From Hyphomicrobiales bacterium (GTDB lineage: Bacteria > Pseudomonadota > Alphaproteobacteria > Rhizobiales > Rhizobiaceae): 64,000 nucleotides of DNA. The stretch covers positions 20,152 to 84,151 of the forward strand of contig UBZP01000026.1 of assembly GCA_900469965.1 (NCBI GenBank). Reading direction: 5' to 3'. The translations under genes were made by a program, and so were the position numbers. Below are positions 41,214 to 52,200 of this stretch, piece after piece. The first letter of the stretch is position 1; every line of letters starts with the position of its first letter. The notes under the pieces were generated by a model. It did not search any database and had not been told where the DNA came from. It worked only from the letters and a program-made list of their open reading frames with translations.

Positions 41214-41972
41214 TCAGTCAGCAAGCGCCCGCTGGACGCGGTCCAGAACCGTATAGTCCGTCAGGTCGAGCTTCAGCGGCGTGACGGAGATCGCATTCTC
41301 CCTGAGCGCGTGGATATCGGTGCCGGAGCGGAAATCGCCGCGCCGGTCGCCGAAGCGCAGCCAGAAATACGGGAAACCGCGGCCGTCCTTGCGCTCCTCG
41401 ATGGTGATGCCGAAATCGAGCTTGCCCTGCGACGTCACCTCGACGCCGGTGACCGCATCGGCCGGGCAGTTGGGGAAATTCAGGTTGAAGAAGGTGCCGT
41501 CGGGCAGCTCGACCTCCAACAGCCGGCGGATCAGGTCCGGCGCGTACCGCTCGACCACCTCCCAGGGGACGGTGTGGCCGTCGACGTAGCGGAACGCCTG
41601 GCTCAGCGCCATGGCGCGGATGCCCTGCAGCGTGCCCTCGATGGCGCCGGCGATGGTGCCGGAATAGGTGACGTCGTCGGCCATGTTGGCGCCGGCGTTG
41701 ACGCCCGAGAGCACCAGGTCGGCGGGACCGGGAAGGATCTCGCGCACAGCCATGATGACGCAGTCGGTCGGCGTGCCGCGCAGCGCGAAGCGCTTTTCCC
41801 CGACCTTGCGCAGCCGCAGCGGCTCGGACAGCGTCAGCGAATGCGCAAGCCCGCTCTGGTCGGTCTCCGGCGCCACGATCCAGACGTCGTCCGACAGCGA
41901 GCGGGCGATCCGTTCCAGAACCGCGAGCCCCTCGGCATGGACGCCGTCGTCATTGGTCAACAGGATGCGCAT
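41214..41972 (-). CDS. surE: 5'/3'-nucleotidase SurE
   Basis: A 252-residue SurE: N-terminal [16 protein letters not shown] metal-binding motif, [26 protein letters not shown], and [21 protein letters not shown] survival nucleotidase acting on nucleoside monophosphates. Lies between serS and pcm in one operon. Confidence 0.95.
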   Translation of the reverse strand: MRILLTNDDGVHAEGLAVLERIARSLSDDVWIVAPETDQSGLAHSLTLSEPLRLRKVGEKRFALRGTPTDCVIMAVREILPGPADLVLSGVNAGANMADDVTYSGTIAGAIEGTLQGIRAMALSQAFRYVDGHTVPWEVVERYAPDLIRRLLEVELPDGTFFNLNFPNCPADAVTGVEVTSQGKLDFGITIEERKDGRGFPYFWLRFGDRRGDFRSGTDIHALRENAISVTPLKLDLTDYTVLDRVQRALAD

Positions 41973-41988
41973 GCGCGCCTTCGTCCTT

Positions 41989-43272
41989 TCAATTGGCCTT
42001 CTCGATCTTCTTCAGGCCGCCCATGTAGGGCAGGAGCACATCGGGGACGGTCACCGAACCATCCTCGTTCAGGTAGTTCTCCACCACCGCGATCAGCGCG
42101 CGGCCGACGGCGGTTCCCGAGCCGTTCAGCGTATGGACGAACTTCGGGTTCTTGTCGTCCTTGCCGCGATAGCGCGCATTCATGCGCCGGGCCTGGAAGT
42201 CACCGCAGACCGAGCAGGAGGAGATCTCGCGATAGGTATCCTGCCCCGGCAGCCAGACCTCGATGTCGTAGGTCTTGCGCGCGCCGAAGCCCATGTCGCC
42301 GGTGCAGAGCGTGACGACGCGATAGTGCAGGCCGAGGCGCTTGAGGATTTCCTCGGCGCAGGCGGTCATCCGCTCGTGTTCGGAAATCGAGCTTTCGGCA
42401 TCGGTGATCGAGACGAGCTCGCACTTCATGAACTGGTGCTGGCGGAGCATGCCGCGGGTGTCGCGGCCGGCGGAGCCTGCCTCGGAGCGGAAGCACGGCG
42501 TCAAAGCGGTGAAGCGCAGCGGCAGCTTCTCCTGCGCCAGGATCTCCTCGCGCACGAGGTTCGTCAGCGGCACCTCCGCGGTCGGGATCAGCCAGCGGCC
42601 GTCGGTGGTCTTGAACAGGTCCTCGGCGAACTTCGGCAACTGACCGGTACCGTACATGGCGTCGTCGCGCACCAGCAGCGGCGGCTGCACTTCCATGTAG
42701 CCATGTTCCTGGGTGTGGGTGTCGAGCATGAACTGGCCGAGCGCGCGCTCCAGGCGGGCGAGCTGGCCCTTCAGGATGGTGAAGCGGGCGCCGGAGATGC
42801 GTGCCGCGCCCTCGAAGTCCATCCAGCCGAGCGCCTCGCCGATCTCGTAATGCTCGAGCGGCTTGTGGTTCCAGGACGGCTTCTGGCCCCACTTGTGCTT
42901 TTCGACGTTGTCGTTCTCGTCGGTGCCGACGGGGACGTCGTCGAGGGGAATGTTGGGAATGCGCGACAGCGCGTCGTTAAGCTCGGCGGTGACCCGGCGC
43001 TCCTCCTCCTCGGCGGCGGGGAGCTGCGTCTTGATCTCGGCGACCTCGGCCTTCAGCTTCTCGGCGAGCGCGGTATCCTTCTGCGCCATCGCAGCACCGA
43101 TTTCCTTGGAGGCGGTGTTGCGGCGCGACTGCATGTCCTGCGCCGTCTGGATCAGGGTGCGGCGGGTTTCATCGAGCGCGATCAGGCTGGCCGACAGCGG
43201 CTCCGCGCCCCGCTTGGCGAGGGCGGCATCCAGTGCCTCGGCGTTTTCGCGGATCCATTTGATGTCAAGCAT
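41989..43272 (-). CDS. serS: Seryl-tRNA synthetase
   Basis: A 427-residue class II synthetase. N-terminal tRNA-binding coiled coil (residues 25-105, [20 protein letters not shown]), motif 2 [20 protein letters not shown], and motif 3 [18 protein letters not shown]. Charges tRNA-Ser and tRNA-Sec. Downstream of tatC and upstream of surE. Confidence 0.96.
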   Translation of the reverse strand: MLDIKWIRENAEALDAALAKRGAEPLSASLIALDETRRTLIQTAQDMQSRRNTASKEIGAAMAQKDTALAEKLKAEVAEIKTQLPAAEEEERRVTAELNDALSRIPNIPLDDVPVGTDENDNVEKHKWGQKPSWNHKPLEHYEIGEALGWMDFEGAARISGARFTILKGQLARLERALGQFMLDTHTQEHGYMEVQPPLLVRDDAMYGTGQLPKFAEDLFKTTDGRWLIPTAEVPLTNLVREEILAQEKLPLRFTALTPCFRSEAGSAGRDTRGMLRQHQFMKCELVSITDAESSISEHERMTACAEEILKRLGLHYRVVTLCTGDMGFGARKTYDIEVWLPGQDTYREISSCSVCGDFQARRMNARYRGKDDKNPKFVHTLNGSGTAVGRALIAVVENYLNEDGSVTVPDVLLPYMGGLKKIEKAN

Positions 43273-43331
43273 TGTCGCTCCGAGCGTCGCAGGGTTTCGC
43301 CCCTCTCGCCCGACAGCGTCCGCCTACCGCA

Positions 43332-44177
43332 TCAGGCCTTGTCGGCCTCCTGCGATGTCGGCACCTGCGCCTTATCCTCCTCGTCGGAGTCCGCTTGCGC
43401 GTCGGCGCCCGCCCGCTGCCGTTCAATGAGTCGGGCCGTGTAGATGGCAATCTCGTAGAGAAGGATGGTCGGCAGTGCAAGACCGATCTGGGAGACCGGG
43501 TCCGGCGGCGTCAGGATGGCTGCGGCGACGAAGGCGATCACGATCGCGTACTTGCGCTTCTCCACCAGGGTCTGCGCCGTGATGAAGCCGGCGCGCACCA
43601 GCAGCGAGGAAACCACCGGCAGCTGGAAGACCAGGCCGAAGGCGAAGATCAGCGACATGATCAGCCCGAGATATTCGGACACTTTCGGCAGCAGCTGGAT
43701 CGATACCTGCCCCTCGCCGCCGCCCTGCTCCATCGACAGGAAGAACCACATCACCATCGGGGTGAAGAAGAAATAGACGAGGGCCGCGCCGATGAGAAAC
43801 AGGATCGGGGACGCGATCAGGAACGGCAGGAACGCCGCGCGCTCGTTCTTGTAGAGGCCGGGGGCGACGAACTTGTAGATCTGCTGGGCGATGATCGGGA
43901 AGGCGATCACCAGCGCGCTGAACATCGCCACCTTGATCTGGGTGAAGAAGAATTCCTGCGGCGCGGTGTAGATCAGTTCGACGTTGCGGTGGGACAGGCC
44001 CGCCCATTCGACCGACCACTTGAACGGCTGCACCAGGATGTTGAACAGCGCCTTGGCGAAGTAGAAGCAGACCAGGAAGGCGGCGAAGAACGCACCCACG
44101 GCCCACATCAGCCTGCGGCGCAGTTCGATCAGGTGCTCGATCAGCGGCTGGGGCTTGTCCTCGTAGTCGCCGCTCAT
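43332..44177 (-). CDS. tatC: Twin-arginine translocase TatC
   Basis: A 281-residue six-helix membrane protein: HLIELRRRLMWAVGAF at the N terminus, the cytoplasmic QPLIEH start, TAPQEFFFTQIKVAMF with the conserved Glu, and VAFVAAAILTPPDPVSQ. It recognises RR signal peptides together with TatB. Start overlaps the tatB stop. The C-terminal 25 residues are an acidic extension. Confidence 0.96.
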   Translation of the reverse strand: MSGDYEDKPQPLIEHLIELRRRLMWAVGAFFAAFLVCFYFAKALFNILVQPFKWSVEWAGLSHRNVELIYTAPQEFFFTQIKVAMFSALVIAFPIIAQQIYKFVAPGLYKNERAAFLPFLIASPILFLIGAALVYFFFTPMVMWFFLSMEQGGGEGQVSIQLLPKVSEYLGLIMSLIFAFGLVFQLPVVSSLLVRAGFITAQTLVEKRKYAIVIAFVAAAILTPPDPVSQIGLALPTILLYEIAIYTARLIERQRAGADAQADSDEEDKAQVPTSQEADKA

Positions 44178-44923
44178 GCCTGGTCCTTCTTGGGCTTGCG
44201 TGTCGTCGTCCTCTTCGCCGGGGCGTCAGCGGCGACAGCTGCGGTCTTTGCGTTCGGCTTCGCGGCCGGGGCCTTGGCGGCAGCGGCAGCCTTGCCGGCT
44301 GCCGGGGCCTTGGCTGCTGCCGGGGCCTTGGTCGAGGAGGGAGCCTTTGCGGTCGATGCAGCCTTTGCGGTGGAGGCGGCCTTGCGCGGCGTCTTGGCCG
44401 CGGCGGTCTCTTCCGCAGGCACTGCAGGCTTCACCGGCTCGACCGGTGCCGCCGTCACCGGCTGCACGGGGGCTGCCGGAAGCGGGCTTGCCGGCGATGC
44501 CGCGACCGTAGCCGCCGGCGCTGCGGCAGCCGCGGCGGAGACGACGGGGGCCTGCGGGACCGCAGCGGCATCGGTTGCGCCCTCGGCGACGGCCGTGGAC
44601 GTCGAGGATGCCGACGGCGCGGCGGTGACCTTCGCCAGGTCCGCCTTGATCTCGTCGCCCATCTGCCGCAGCGGATTGACCGCGTCGCGGATGGCGCTCA
44701 TCGGGTTGAGCTTCTGCGCATCGCCGATGGTCTTGCGGACGTCGTCGAGATCCGCCTCGCGCAGCGCCTCGTCGAACTGCTGGCGGAACTCGCCCGCCAT
44801 GGAGCGCATCCGCGTGACGATGCGGCCGAACGTCCTGAGCATCTGGGGCAGGTCTTTCGGACCCACCACCAGGATCAGCACGATGGCGATGACAAGAATT
44901 TCGCTCCAGCCGACTTCAAGCAT
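44174..44923 (-). CDS. tatB: Twin-arginine translocase TatB
   Basis: A 249-residue TatB: N-terminal membrane helix with the hinge Pro (GWSEILVIAIVLILVVGPKD), amphipathic helix (LPQMLRTFGRIVTRMRSMAG), then a long Ala/Pro/Lys-rich tail (residues 100-249) of low complexity, ending in TTTRKPKKDQA. The tail is typical of rhizobial TatB. Confidence 0.95.
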   Translation of the reverse strand: MLEVGWSEILVIAIVLILVVGPKDLPQMLRTFGRIVTRMRSMAGEFRQQFDEALREADLDDVRKTIGDAQKLNPMSAIRDAVNPLRQMGDEIKADLAKVTAAPSASSTSTAVAEGATDAAAVPQAPVVSAAAAAAPAATVAASPASPLPAAPVQPVTAAPVEPVKPAVPAEETAAAKTPRKAASTAKAASTAKAPSSTKAPAAAKAPAAGKAAAAAKAPAAKPNAKTAAVAADAPAKRTTTRKPKKDQA

Positions 44924-44971
44924 AAGGCAATGTCCTTGCGGGACCGCGACGGCACGTCGCGTCCCGGCCGA

Positions 44972-45169
44972 TTACTTGATCTCGTCAGCCTTGTGCTCGA
45001 CGGTCTTCGACTTGTCAGCCGCGGCTGCTTCGTCGTCGGACATGCCCTTCTTGAAGTTCTTGATGCCCTTGGCGACATCGCCCATCAGTTCGGGAATCTT
45101 GCCGCGGCCAAACAGCAGCAGCACCACTGCGAGAACGATCAGCCAATGCCAGATGCTGAATGAGCCCAT
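44972..45169 (-). CDS. tatA: Twin-arginine translocase TatA
   Basis: A 65-residue TatA: short N terminus (MGSFSIWHW), membrane helix [20 protein letters not shown], amphipathic helix and acidic tail. Forms the translocation pore. First of the tatABC-serS-surE-pcm run. Confidence 0.95.
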   Translation of the reverse strand: MGSFSIWHWLIVLAVVLLLFGRGKIPELMGDVAKGIKNFKKGMSDDEAAAADKSKTVEHKADEIK

Positions 45170-45212
45170 GCTATTTTACTCCCTTTAGGATTTCGTCCCC
45201 GATGTAGGACGT

Positions 45213-46316
45213 TCAGGTGTCTTTTTCAAACACTAGTATGTCGCGCTCGTTAGCCGAAACCATGACATCGCGCAATCCACCGGGAAGTTGCCCGGCCCTG
45301 ATTCGCGCGCGGATCGGGTGGTCGGTTCCCGGCACGGCCAGTTCCAGCAGTTCGACCACGCCCAGGAACCGCCGCGACAGGATCCGCGCCGGGATCGTGC
45401 CGTCCGCCTCGGAGATGGCGAGGCCGGACAGACGCACGGCGATCCGGACCTTCGCGCCGTCGGAAAGACGCCCCGCAGGCACGTTTCCGAGCGGCGTTTC
45501 AACCCTTCCCGCGCTCACACGGCCGGGAAAGACGTTGATCTCGGAGAAGAAGCCGGCGGCAAAGAGATCGGCCGGCCGCAGATAGAGCTCCTCGGCCGTT
45601 CCGACCTGCACCAACCGGCCGTCGCGCAGGAGCGCGATGCGGTCGCCCATCCGCATCGCCTCCTCCGCGTCATGGGTGACGACGATGGCGGTTGCGCGAC
45701 TATGTCGCAGGATGGCGAGCGTATCCGCCCGGATCGAATCCTTCAGCCGCGAATCGAGCCCAGAGAAGGGCTCGTCCATCAGAAGGACCGCCGGACGCGG
45801 GGCGAGCGCACGAGCGAGCGCCACGCGCTGCTGCTCGCCGCCGGAGAGCGCGTGGGGAAACTTGTCGGCATAGTGCGACAGGCCGACGCGCTCGAGCGCC
45901 AGATGCGCCTCGGCAATGGCGTCGGCCTTGGGGATCGCCGTCAGGCCGAAGCGGACATTGTCCAGCACTGACATGTGCGGAAAGAGCGCGAAATCCTGGA
46001 ACATCAGGCCGACGCCGCGCCGCTCCGGCGGCAGGAACACCTTCGGCCCGGCGATCTCCCGGTCGTTCAGGAGCACGCGGCCGCCCGCCTGCGCCTCGAT
46101 GCCGGCGGCAATCCGCAGCAGCGTCGTCTTGCCGGACCCGGACGGCCCGAGCAGGCAGAGAACCTCGCCCGGTTCGGCCGACATCGAGATGCCGCGGATG
46201 GTCTCCCGGCCGTGATAGCTGTGATGGATATCCTCGAAGGACAGCTTCGCCGCGAAGGTCACCGCTGACGCGGTCAGCGTTTCGAGCCCGTTCAGATTCG
46301 ACGAATCCGAAGCCAT
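45213..46316 (-). CDS. FbpC-type ABC transporter ATPase, apparently orphan
   Basis: A 367-residue ABC ATPase: Walker A GPSGSGKTTLLR, Q-loop MFQDFALFPHM, signature LSGGEQQRVALARAL, Walker B VLLMDEPFSGLD, switch VVTHDAEEAM, plus a C-terminal TOBE-like regulatory domain (about 240-365). The layout resembles iron(III) (FbpC) or polyamine importers. No permease or binding protein is adjacent; it lies between tatA and scpB. Start ATG 46316 (MASDSSNLNG). Confidence 0.85.
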   Translation of the reverse strand: MASDSSNLNGLETLTASAVTFAAKLSFEDIHHSYHGRETIRGISMSAEPGEVLCLLGPSGSGKTTLLRIAAGIEAQAGGRVLLNDREIAGPKVFLPPERRGVGLMFQDFALFPHMSVLDNVRFGLTAIPKADAIAEAHLALERVGLSHYADKFPHALSGGEQQRVALARALAPRPAVLLMDEPFSGLDSRLKDSIRADTLAILRHSRATAIVVTHDAEEAMRMGDRIALLRDGRLVQVGTAEELYLRPADLFAAGFFSEINVFPGRVSAGRVETPLGNVPAGRLSDGAKVRIAVRLSGLAISEADGTIPARILSRRFLGVVELLELAVPGTDHPIRARIRAGQLPGGLRDVMVSANERDILVFEKDT

Positions 46317-46420
46317 TCCCTGCCAATCCCCGAATGCGCGCCCCCGGACAAGATCGCCGGGACGCCTCTGCCGAAACGCCGTGAAAAGCGGCGGCAATTC
46401 AGGGCGGACATAAGCTTCCG

Positions 46421-47140
46421 CTATTCGTCTTCTTTTCCGCCCGGTGTCAAGAGGCCGAGTTCCTCGAGGTCCATCTGCGTGATCGGATCCTCGTCCTCGG
46501 ACAGTTCGTCCTCGCCGAGCGGCAGGGGGATCTGGAAATTGGAAGGGATGCGGCCGGAGAGAAGGCCGGCGCCCTTCAGCTCCTCCAGGCCCGGCAGGTC
46601 GCGCAGTTCCTCCAGGCCGAAATGGTCGAGGAAGTCCTTGGTGGTCCCGAAGGTGACGGGCCGGCCGGGCGTGCGCCTACGGCCGCGGAACCGCACCCAG
46701 CCCGCCTCCAGAAGCACGTCCAGCGTGCCCTTCGAGGTCTGGACGCCGCGGATGTCCTCGATCTCGGCCCGGGTCACCGGCTGGTGGTAGGCGATGATCG
46801 ACAGCACCTCCAGGGCGGCGCGCGAGAGCTTGCGCACCTCCCCCTCGTCGCTGCGGACGACGAAGGACAGGTCCGGCGCCGTCCGGAACGCCCAGTGATC
46901 GCCGACCTGGACGAGGTTGACGCCGCGTCCGGCATAGAGGGCCTTCAACTGGCGCATGACATGGCCGACATCGACGCCGGCCGGCAGGCGGTCGGCGATG
47001 TAGGCTTCGGGAACCGGGCCGGCGGAGGCGAAGACGAGCGCCTCGGCGATGCGCGCGGCCTCGTGCAGCCGGCGCGGGTCGACGACGGCAGCCCCCTCGT
47101 CGGCCTGGACGACATCCTGCGGCCCGTCGATCTCAGACAT
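46421..47140 (-). CDS. scpB: Segregation and condensation protein B
   Basis: A 239-residue ScpB with two winged helices (HEAARIAEALVFASAGPVPE; LSRAALEVLSIIAYHQPVTR then AEIEDIRGVQTSKGTLDVLL) and an acidic C terminus. It binds ScpA-SMC in chromosome condensation. Start 47140 overlaps the scpA stop. Confidence 0.94.
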   Translation of the reverse strand: MSEIDGPQDVVQADEGAAVVDPRRLHEAARIAEALVFASAGPVPEAYIADRLPAGVDVGHVMRQLKALYAGRGVNLVQVGDHWAFRTAPDLSFVVRSDEGEVRKLSRAALEVLSIIAYHQPVTRAEIEDIRGVQTSKGTLDVLLEAGWVRFRGRRRTPGRPVTFGTTKDFLDHFGLEELRDLPGLEELKGAGLLSGRIPSNFQIPLPLGEDELSEDEDPITQMDLEELGLLTPGGKEDE

Positions 47141-48005
47141 GATCGTCGTCCCCCTGCCCGTCCGGCTGGCCGCCCCGCTGCGCCTGCGCGCCGCGGCGCA
47201 GGAAGATCGGCTGGAACACGCCGTCCTGCCGCAATTCGAGCTGCCCCTCCCGCACCATCTCCAGCGTGGCGGCAAAGGCGCTCGCCATCGCCGTGCGGCG
47301 CTCGGAGGGTTCGGTGAGATAGCGAAGGAGGAAATGATCCAGCGCCGTCCAGTCCTCCACCTCGCCCATCAGCCGGTGCAGGATCTCGCGCGCATCGGCG
47401 AGCGACCAGACGTTGCGCTTCTCGATCGTCACCTGGGTGATCGCGTGGCGCTGGCGCAGCGACGCATAGGCGCTGAGGAGATCGTAGAGCGAGGCGTCGA
47501 ATGCGGACCGCCTCTCCGTCGGGATATGCTCCGGCGCGCCGCGGGCGAAGAAATCGCGGCCAAGGCGGTTGCGGTTGACGAGCCGGGTCGCCGCGTCCCG
47601 CATCGCCTCGAGCCGCTTCAGGCGGAAGGCCAGCGTCGCCGCCATCTCCTCGCCGCTCGGCCCCTCGTCCTTCGGCTGCTGCGGAATGAGCAGGCGCGAC
47701 TTCAGATAGGCGAGCCAGGCGGCCATGACGAGATAATCGGCCGCAAGCTCTATCCGGATCTGCCGGGCGCGCTCGATGAAGGCGAGGTACTGCTCGACGA
47801 GCGCCAGCACGGAGATGCGCGACAGATCGACCTTCTGCGTCCGCGCCAGATGCAGGAGCAGGTCGAGCGGGCCCTCGAAGCCGGCGATGTCGACGACGAG
47901 GCCTTCCTCATGCAGGGCGCGGTCGCGGTTGTCCTGCCACAGCTCCTCCATCGGGGCTGCGTCGGAAGCGTCCGTCTTCTGCGGATTGAACCTCGTTCCG
48001 TACAC
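47133..48005 (-). CDS. scpA: Segregation and condensation protein A
   Basis: A 290-residue kleisin. N-terminal FEGPLDLLLHLARTQKVDLS, then VEQYLAFIERARQIRIELAA, and a C-terminal winged helix. It bridges the SMC heads. A TTG/ATG alternative exists, but ATG 48005 gives a family-typical length with a short N-terminal extension. Downstream of nagZ, coupled to scpB. Confidence 0.94.
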   Translation of the reverse strand: MYGTRFNPQKTDASDAAPMEELWQDNRDRALHEEGLVVDIAGFEGPLDLLLHLARTQKVDLSRISVLALVEQYLAFIERARQIRIELAADYLVMAAWLAYLKSRLLIPQQPKDEGPSGEEMAATLAFRLKRLEAMRDAATRLVNRNRLGRDFFARGAPEHIPTERRSAFDASLYDLLSAYASLRQRHAITQVTIEKRNVWSLADAREILHRLMGEVEDWTALDHFLLRYLTEPSERRTAMASAFAATLEMVREGQLELRQDGVFQPIFLRRGAQAQRGGQPDGQGDDDHV

Positions 48006-48046
48006 CTACGCTCCAAGAACGCCATGCCGGCGCGGTCGGACCTTCC

Positions 48047-49066
48047 TCAAGCGACCGCGACCAGCGCGTTGAATTCTTCCCGCAGGGCCTGCTCGTCGGC
48101 GCCATCGGCCGGGGGAAAGCCGGACGTCACCGCATCCGCGCGCCGCCGGCTTTCGCCCGCCAGCGGTGGCACGTTCTCGGCAACCGCGATCATTTCTTCC
48201 ATGATGCCGTGGCAATGCAAGACCAAATCGAGGCCGGCCCCGACAATTGCACGCGCACGGGTTGCAATATCGCCGCGCAGCGCGTTCATCGACACGTCGT
48301 CCGACATCAGCAGCCCGTCAAAGCCGATATGGCCGCGAATGACCTCGCGGACGACCTTCGCCGAGGTGGTGGCCGGATTGTCCGCGTCGAGCTCGGTGAA
48401 GACGATGTGGGCCGACATCGCCATCAGCTCGTCGCGCATGTGGCGGAAGGGCAGGAAATCGATCGCCTGCAGTGCATCCAGCGGCGCATGGACCACCGGC
48501 AGGTCGTGATGGGAATCGACCATGGTGCGGCCGTGGCCCGGCATGTGCTTCATCACCGGCAGCAGGCCGCCGGCCTTAAGCCCGTCGGCGGCCGCCTTGC
48601 CCATCGCCGAGACGATCTGCGGCTCCTGCCCGTAGGCGCGGTTGCCGATGACGTCGTGCACGCCGGGAACGGCCACATCCAGCACCGGCAGGCAGTCGAC
48701 GTTGACACCGAGGCGGGAGAGGTCGAAGGCGAACAGCCGCGACATCAGCCAGGCGGCGCGCAAGCCCTTTGCCTCGTCCTGGCGATAGATCGCGCCGAGG
48801 GCGGCGGCATTCGGATATTGCGGCACGTGCGGCGGCTTGACCCGCTGGACGCGCCCGCCCTCCTGGTCGATGAGGACGGGGACGGTCGGATCACCGCCGA
48901 CCGTATCGCGCAGGGCCGCGGTCAGGTCGGCGACCTGGGACGGGTCGCCGATGTTGCGTCCGAACAGGATGAAGCCCCAGGGGCGCTCGTCCCGGAAGAA
49001 GGCCTTCTCGTCGTCGGTGAGGACCAGGCCCTTGCAGCCGGAGATAAAGGATTTCGATTCGCTCAT
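48047..49066 (-). CDS. nagZ: Beta-N-acetylhexosaminidase NagZ
   Basis: A 339-residue GH3 family enzyme. Signature KHMPGHGRTMVDSHHD (catalytic Asp-His dyad), VLIDQEGGRVQRV, and GLLMSDDVSMNAL with the nucleophile Asp. It removes GlcNAc from cell-wall turnover products. ATG 49066 (MSESKSFIS) is chosen because the frame upstream reads into a terminator. Confidence 0.95.
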   Translation of the reverse strand: MSESKSFISGCKGLVLTDDEKAFFRDERPWGFILFGRNIGDPSQVADLTAALRDTVGGDPTVPVLIDQEGGRVQRVKPPHVPQYPNAAALGAIYRQDEAKGLRAAWLMSRLFAFDLSRLGVNVDCLPVLDVAVPGVHDVIGNRAYGQEPQIVSAMGKAAADGLKAGGLLPVMKHMPGHGRTMVDSHHDLPVVHAPLDALQAIDFLPFRHMRDELMAMSAHIVFTELDADNPATTSAKVVREVIRGHIGFDGLLMSDDVSMNALRGDIATRARAIVGAGLDLVLHCHGIMEEMIAVAENVPPLAGESRRRADAVTSGFPPADGADEQALREEFNALVAVA

Positions 49067-49159
49067 GCGACGAATCATAAGGCGTGCACGGGGAAAGGCG
49101 AGAGCGGCGGGCGGCTTCTTGCACAGGAAACCCGCCGCAATCCCTGGGGGCGGACGCAA

Positions 49160-49186
49160 AAATGGCGCGTCCGAGACGCGCCATTT
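49160..49186. terminator. Terminator downstream of the SPOR gene
   Basis: AAATGGCGCGTC-cga-GACGCGCCATTT, a perfect 12-bp stem with A/T flanks, 25 bp beyond the SPOR-protein stop and about 95 bp before nagZ. Confidence 0.8.
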
Positions 49187-49210
49187 CATCTCCTTGCGTC
49201 TTTTACGCCC

Positions 49211-52200
49211 TCAGCGGGTGACGAGGCAGCTGCCGCCCGCGGCCTTGTACTTGGCGCAAAGGGCATTGGCCTCCTCGCGCGAGCCGGCCGGAATGCGGAC
49301 GCGGTAGTAGGTGCCCTTGTTGGCGATCTCGGCGCGCTTGATGTCGACGCCGCGGCCGCCGATGACGCTGCCGAACTTCGCCGACAGGCTGTTGTAGGAC
49401 GACTGGGCCTCGGCCTCGGAGGGAAGCGACGCGATCTGGATCACGTAGCCGCCGGGATTGGCCGCCGCAGGCTGTGCCGCAGCCGGCGCCTGGGCGGATG
49501 CTTCCGGCTGGGCAGCCGGCGCCTCGGCCAGCGCCGCGGTCTCGGTCGGGGCCGTTTCGGTGACGCGGCCGCGCTCGGTGACGGTACCGACCACGTCGAC
49601 AGGCTGCTCGGCGGGGCGCGATACCGGCACCGGCGTGCCGACCATCACCTCGCCCTGCGGCGCCTGCGCGGCGGCGGGCTCGCTCGTGGCGGCTTCCGTC
49701 GGCGCAGCACCGGCCGGGGCGACCGGGGTCGTCGTCACCGTGCGCACGGGTGCGGTCTCCTCGACCGCCGTGCTCGCCAGTTCCTGCAGGGCGCGCTCGT
49801 CCCCATCGGCGGGCGACGCAGGGGCGGTCCCCTGCGGCTGCGCCCGCAGGCCGACATCGGCGGAAGCGGAAGCGGATGCACCGGCAGTGGCGGTCTGCGC
49901 GTTCGCATCGGCCGAAGCGCCTGGAGCGGCCGTGTCTGCCGCGGCGGCGGGCTGGGTGGCTTCCGCCAGAGCCGGGGCGGTCTCGACAGGGGCCGGCTCC
50001 TCGCGGGCGACCAGTGTTCCATCCGGCTTGACGATCATCGTCCGGACCTTGCGCGGAGAGACGACGGGGCCATTGCCCTCGCCTGCATCCGGCTCGGCCG
50101 CCTGATCGTCCACGCCGGGCAGCAGCCGATCGTCATCGGACACAGTGCTTTCGGCAGGCGTCGCCGGATCGTCCTCGATCGGCCCGTCATAGGGCAGCGA
50201 TTCCGGCGTCAGCGTGCGCTGGACGACATCGACGGGTTCCTCGGTCGAGGTGACGAGCTGCTCCTGCTTCGGGCCGCTGTCGGACTGGCCGGCGACGCGG
50301 TCATAGACCGCCTTGTCCTGATTGGGGACGCTCTGGCCGCCGCGCTCTTCCGGAACGACCTTGACCGGCCCCTTGTCGGCGGCAATGACGCGCGGCTCCT
50401 CGGAGCCGGTGCCGACCGCGCCGGTGCCGGCCAGGAAGGCATAGACGCCGGCGCCACCGAGAACGACGACGGCGGCAACGGCGGCGGCCACCATCAGGCC
50501 GCGGCCGCGGCGCGCGGGCTCGTCGTAACCGTCGCCGACGTAGTCGTCGTCGACCTGCTGGGCGTCGAGCGGGATGGCGTGACGCTCGGGCTGCGACAGC
50601 GAGCGGCGCAGGTCTTCGGCGAGCGCCTTGTCGAATTCCTCCGCATCGCCCGCCGCGGGCTTGAACGGGATGACCTTGGCGGCGGTGCCGGTGCCGGCGG
50701 CACGGCTGAAGACCGGTGCGGTGGCCGGCTGACCGAACAGGTCGGCCATCTCGGCATCGATGTCGAGATCGAACTCCGGCTGCTGGACCGGCGGCTTCTC
50801 CTTGTCGGCCGCCGGCAGATGCGGCACGTCGAGTTCGCCGACCGGCGCAACGCTGACGTCGGTGTCGGCGATCAGCGACGGATCGAAGGGCAGAACGAAA
50901 TCCGCCTCCTCCCGCTGCGTCTCGCGGCCGGGTTCGGCAGCGCGCGCGGAGGGTGCGGGCGCTGCTTCGGGCTGCGGAACGACCGCAGCGATCGGGGCCC
51001 GGGGCGGCATGACGGCGACAGGCGCCGGCGCTACTGCAAGCGGGGCTGGCGGCATCGGGGCTGCCGGTGCAGGCGCAGGCGCCAGCGGCTGGGCCGGTGC
51101 GGCCCGTTCCGCCGCGGGCGTGGCGAGCGCGGCAGCCGGGACCACCGTCGCCGCCGCCATGGCGGCCACGGCCGGCGCGGAGGGCGGCACCGACGACTGC
51201 TCGGACGGCAGCAGTTCGGACGGGTCGAGATCGAAATCGATGTCGGACAGGTCGAGCTCGAAATTCGCAAAGGGGTCATCGACCTCCGCAGCGACGCTCT
51301 CGACGGCGGGCGGGAGCGATTCGGCAGCGGGTGCGGCAAAGACCGGCCCGACCGTGGCGGCCACGGCGACTTCGACGACCGGCTCGACGGCCGGCGGCTC
51401 GAAAGCTGCGGGTGCGGCAAATGCCGTCTCGGGGATGGCGACGGGCTCAGGAGTGGCCACGGGCGGACGGGCCATCGCCACCGGAGTTGCCCGGGAGAAT
51501 TTCACGTTCGAGAAGCCCTCGAGCATGCCCGGACGCGGGCGCGGCGCTTCCAGCGGGGCTGCCAGCGGCGGACGGCTCTCGGGAACGGGGAAGCGCTCGA
51601 CTTCCGCCAGCAGCTCGTCCATGTCGAAGCCGTCGGCGGCCCGCGCCGGCGGGGCGACCTCGTAGGCCTGCGGCGGCTCGAAGACCGGCGCCTCCTGGGC
51701 GTCGTCGGCATGCGGAGGCAGGGCCTCCTCGGCGGCGGCAAGCACCGCATCGGCATGCGGATCGGAAACCCAGTCCGGCACGAAATCGACCGCGCCGATC
51801 TCGACCGGCAGCTCCTCCGCCTCGAAATGCGCACCCTCGCCGAGTTCCAGCGTCACCGGAACCGGGTCGGCATAGCTCGGCGCGGACGCAAACGCGGTCT
51901 CCGCGGCATCGTGCGAAGCTACGGCAGGCAGCGCCTCGACAAAGCTCTCCTGCACCATGCCGGCATGGGCATCGCCGGTATCGACAACGGCATAGCCGGC
52001 CGCGGCCGGATCATAGGCGGGAATGTCGTGATGGATCCGGCTCTCGACGGCCGGCCAGGCCGCCACCGGGGCCGCCTCTTCCTGCGGCACGACGGCTGCG
52101 GGTTCGGACGGTTCGGCAAACGCCTCACCCAGCGAAAGCTCGAGTTCCTGGTCGAGATCGAGCGCCACCGGCTCCTCGAACGGGGCAGAATAGTCCGCCG

